Shown: in pieces, positions 62,214 to 64,000 of the stretch
How the letters are laid out: every line of letters starts with the position of its first letter
How positions within the stretch are numbered: position 1 is the first letter of the stretch
Assembly: GCA_000156295.1 (NCBI GenBank)
Contig: DS999234.1
Coordinates: 1-64,000 of the forward strand
DNA: 64,000 bases
From: a marine gamma proteobacterium HTCC2148
GTDB lineage: Bacteria; Pseudomonadota; Gammaproteobacteria; Pseudomonadales; Halieaceae
Direction of reading: 5' to 3'
Position numbers and translations under genes: made by a program
The notes under the pieces: generated by a model
The model's input: only the letters and a program-made list of their open reading frames with translations
Database searches by the model: none
Told to the model about the DNA's origin: nothing

Positions 62214-62226
62214 GCAATGTTTATAC

Positions 62227-63198
62227 TTACTTCATCATCCACCTGGCAAAGTCAGTCAACGTTCTTTGCATCAGGTTCATGGGGATTATTCTGAGTCGGG
62301 CCAGCTCTACTTCATTGGCCTTGGGCAGCTTTTCCAGCTCAGTATGCATTAATGAGAGAGTCGCTGGATTAATTGGCAGCGGTGCTTCTTCCGGCTGATA
62401 GCTAGTACCAACCGGGTAGTATTCCCCCTGCCGATGCGTCACTTCGATATGCGCTCCCAGTACCATACTGACATCGTTGGCACTGGCAAACCTGGCAAGG
62501 CGCGCAATGCTCATTCGATAGTCATCCCAGTTCTTCACGTAAATCAGCCCCGGGTATACTGTGTCACCGGTAAGTAGCCATTGTGTCTCTGGGTCATATA
62601 TCGCGATTGATTCTTCCTGATGACCAGGAACGGGAATCACTCGAAGCTCTCGTCCGCCAAGATCGATCCGCCCTTCTCCATCTGGCCAGTTCATGATTCC
62701 CAGAGTCTCGAGATAGCCTGAACCACCGGCAGTAACCAGCGTAACGCCTTCCCTATTATCGAACTGTGGATCCGCAGCAATATGGTCGCGATGCCCATGT
62801 GAATGAACAACCAGCAGATGCTTTTCTCCGACCAGAGCATTCACTGTTTCATACAGTGGAAATGCTACTGCGTCGGCGGTTGCACCGGTATCAAGTAGCA
62901 AGGCCGAGTCTTCACCAATCAACAGATACATGAAAGGCGCCTCAAAGCTCTGGCATTTATTCTGGCGTAATATATAGCTCGTTGAGGAATAGCTGTGGAC
63001 CTCGATCGCAGGGTCTTTGTTGACCGCGCAGTCAGCAGAGCCATGGTTCCATTGCTTATCCTGCAGCATGGGCTGAGCACTAAAAGCCACTGTGGCAAAA
63101 ACACTGCACGCCAGCGCCAAACACCTATCGAAACGAACAAAAGACCGTAGCTTCACAAGCAGATTCACATTATCGGTAAAGAAACTGCAGTTTGCCAT
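62227..63198 (-). CDS. Exported metallo-beta-lactamase-fold hydrolase
   Basis: A 323-residue MBL-fold enzyme with an N-terminal hydrophobic signal ending near FSAQ. HSHGHRDH (H134-x-H136-x-D138-H139) is the zinc motif, VPGHQEES the later His, LTGDTVYP the bridging Asp and LGAHIEV the last His. These are complete. It is closer to the Zn-dependent hydrolase group with glyoxalase II- or lactonase-like activity than to true carbapenemases. Location is periplasmic. It converges on the sulfotransferase with a 13-base gap. Confidence 0.9.
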   Translation of the reverse strand: MANCSFFTDNVNLLVKLRSFVRFDRCLALACSVFATVAFSAQPMLQDKQWNHGSADCAVNKDPAIEVHSYSSTSYILRQNKCQSFEAPFMYLLIGEDSALLLDTGATADAVAFPLYETVNALVGEKHLLVVHSHGHRDHIAADPQFDNREGVTLVTAGGSGYLETLGIMNWPDGEGRIDLGGRELRVIPVPGHQEESIAIYDPETQWLLTGDTVYPGLIYVKNWDDYRMSIARLARFASANDVSMVLGAHIEVTHRQGEYYPVGTSYQPEEAPLPINPATLSLMHTELEKLPKANEVELARLRIIPMNLMQRTLTDFARWMMK

Positions 63199-63366
63199 GC
63201 TGGGCCAGGAGGTGGCAGCTCGATAGGATAAGTTGCATTATAGTTGCGTTAAAAGGCTCGTGGTCGAAATCCAAATAGACAGCTAAACTGAGACTGACCG
63301 CGGAAAAACGATAACATCATTGATGAACAATGCTTTTTGGCAAGTAACATTGCGGAGTAACCACCA

Positions 63367-64000
63367 GTGAACGAGAAACTTCTCGCCCCTATTCCCAGTA
63401 AACCTTTCCTACTGAAACTCCTGCTCAAGCTAATCGTTTACTATGTCGTGCTTGGCGCCTTAGTCATGGTGCTGTTTACTGCTTTCCCGCCACTTCTGGA
63501 CATGGCGCCCGTGGGAGGGGTGAGCGAGCTTGCGGGAGGTTATGATCCCTCTCTGCGCGAGTTCGAAGATGCCTTCCTCAATGACGACATCGAAGAAGTA
63601 CAGCCCTTAACCGCTCAAGAGCAGGGTATTAGTTCCAAATTTCGCTTTGCAGACGCCCGTAGCCTGTTTTTATCCATGCTGGGAACGTTCCTGCTGATGT
63701 TGCCAGTGTCATGGATTTATAAGGGCATACACCGCGACGGCGAGCACGATCAATCACTGGACGAAACCACTTTGATATTGCCCGCCGTTGTCGCCGGCAT
63801 AGTGATGGTTGTGCAGCACAGCCTTGCTCTTGCGTTCAGCCTTGCAGGAATTGTCGCGGGTGTGCAGTTTCGCCGTGCCCTAAGCGATACCTTTGATACT
63901 TTGTTTATCTTTGTGGCGATTGCCGTAGGTATTGCTGCGGGAATCAAGGCGCTCGATATCGCCCTGGTGTTAACAATGTTTTTCAACTTCGCTACTCTGA
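63367..64000 (+). CDS. DUF4956-like membrane protein, 5' part
   Basis: The frame starts at GTG 63367, with GGAG about 10 bases upstream, and is open to the end of the window. One helix lies at residues 17-45, an extracytoplasmic segment follows, a second helix lies near SLFLSMLGTFLLMLPVSWIY, and then LALAFSLAGIVAGVQFRRALSD begins a helix bundle of the DUF4956 type, which ends off-window. DUF4956 proteins often accompany polyphosphate- or spore-coat-type VTC/CotH genes, but the next gene is not visible. Confidence 0.75.
   Translation, partial: MNEKLLAPIPSKPFLLKLLLKLIVYYVVLGALVMVLFTAFPPLLDMAPVGGVSELAGGYDPSLREFEDAFLNDDIEEVQPLTAQEQGISSKFRFADARSLFLSMLGTFLLMLPVSWIYKGIHRDGEHDQSLDETTLILPAVVAGIVMVVQHSLALAFSLAGIVAGVQFRRALSDTFDTLFIFVAIAVGIAAGIKALDIALVLTMFFNFATL

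Noticed and set aside
1-64000. CRISPR arrays, transposases, integrases, phage genes, rRNA
   Set aside because: None seen: no regular repeat-spacer pattern, no transposase motifs, and the single tRNA has no integrase beside it.

Overview
The window looks like chromosome of a free-living, aerobic, heterotrophic marine gammaproteobacterium, most plausibly of the Cellvibrionales type (Halieaceae/Spongiibacteraceae-like). This placement is an inference from gene content: a yebG-type SOS gene behind a perfect gammaproteobacterial LexA box, a DUF2789 protein, a TonB-dependent receptor next to a DUF3604 protein, many acyl-CoA and CoA-transferase genes, and a carotenoid-oxygenase-family enzyme. Gene density is high. 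I saw no insertion sequence, phage module, integrase, CRISPR array or rRNA. One tRNA gene (Arg, anticodon TCG, CCA encoded) is present.

Layout. 1-10 kb: the end of a serine hydrolase, an SGNH-like membrane-anchored protein, a GNAT acetyltransferase, a lipoprotein with a c-type haem motif, a saccharopine-dehydrogenase-like oxidoreductase, an exported M20D amidohydrolase, an aldo/keto reductase and a GDSL-lipase lipoprotein. 10.7-22.6 kb: VOC proteins, a surface-antigen (BamA-like) barrel, an acyl-CoA synthetase, a MAPEG protein, a ferric-reductase-like membrane protein without haem histidines, a ureohydrolase, a DUF21/CBS protein, an ABA4-like membrane protein, and a small operon of two lipoproteins followed by a PAS histidine kinase whose ATP-binding boxes are degenerate.

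22.8-40.6 kb is the most coherent metabolic block. The plus-strand run encodes a family III CoA-transferase, an HMG-CoA-lyase-type enzyme, HyuA and HyuB, and a TonB-dependent receptor, ending at a strong terminator. Converging on it is a minus-strand run encoding an aldehyde dehydrogenase, a carotenoid oxygenase, an HMG-CoA reductase, two dissimilar acyl-CoA dehydrogenases and a DUF3604 protein. Together these suggest uptake and oxidative breakdown of an isoprenoid or aromatic-alkenyl compound, with HMG-CoA chemistry at the end. The substrate is not readable from sequence.

40.8-48 kb: tRNA-Arg, a DksA/TraR zinc-finger protein, yebG, an exported M20 peptidase, a sulfatase, a thioesterase, a DEDDh exonuclease, a fatty acid desaturase and a coupled TIM-barrel protein. 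48-53 kb is a signalling pair: a YfiR-domain hybrid histidine kinase converging, with overlapping stop codons, on a REC-PP2C-STAS phosphatase. 53-64 kb: a cyclophilin lipoprotein, a DUF2789 protein, a split YeeE/YedE transporter, a HerA-like ATPase, a PPOX-class flavoprotein frameshifted at a (CCTC)4 repeat, an LLM-class oxidoreductase, a glutaredoxin-like protein, an outer-membrane-type protein, a sulfotransferase, an exported metallo-beta-lactamase-fold hydrolase, and the start of a DUF4956-like membrane protein that runs off the window.

The most novel item is a lipoprotein module found twice, 50 kb apart (3060-4088 and 53059-54285). The N-terminal ~230 residues are homologous almost without gaps, including the lipidated Cys at residue 20 and an EF-hand/dockerin-like loop near residue 177. 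One copy carries a CxxCH haem domain and the other a cyclophilin prolyl isomerase.
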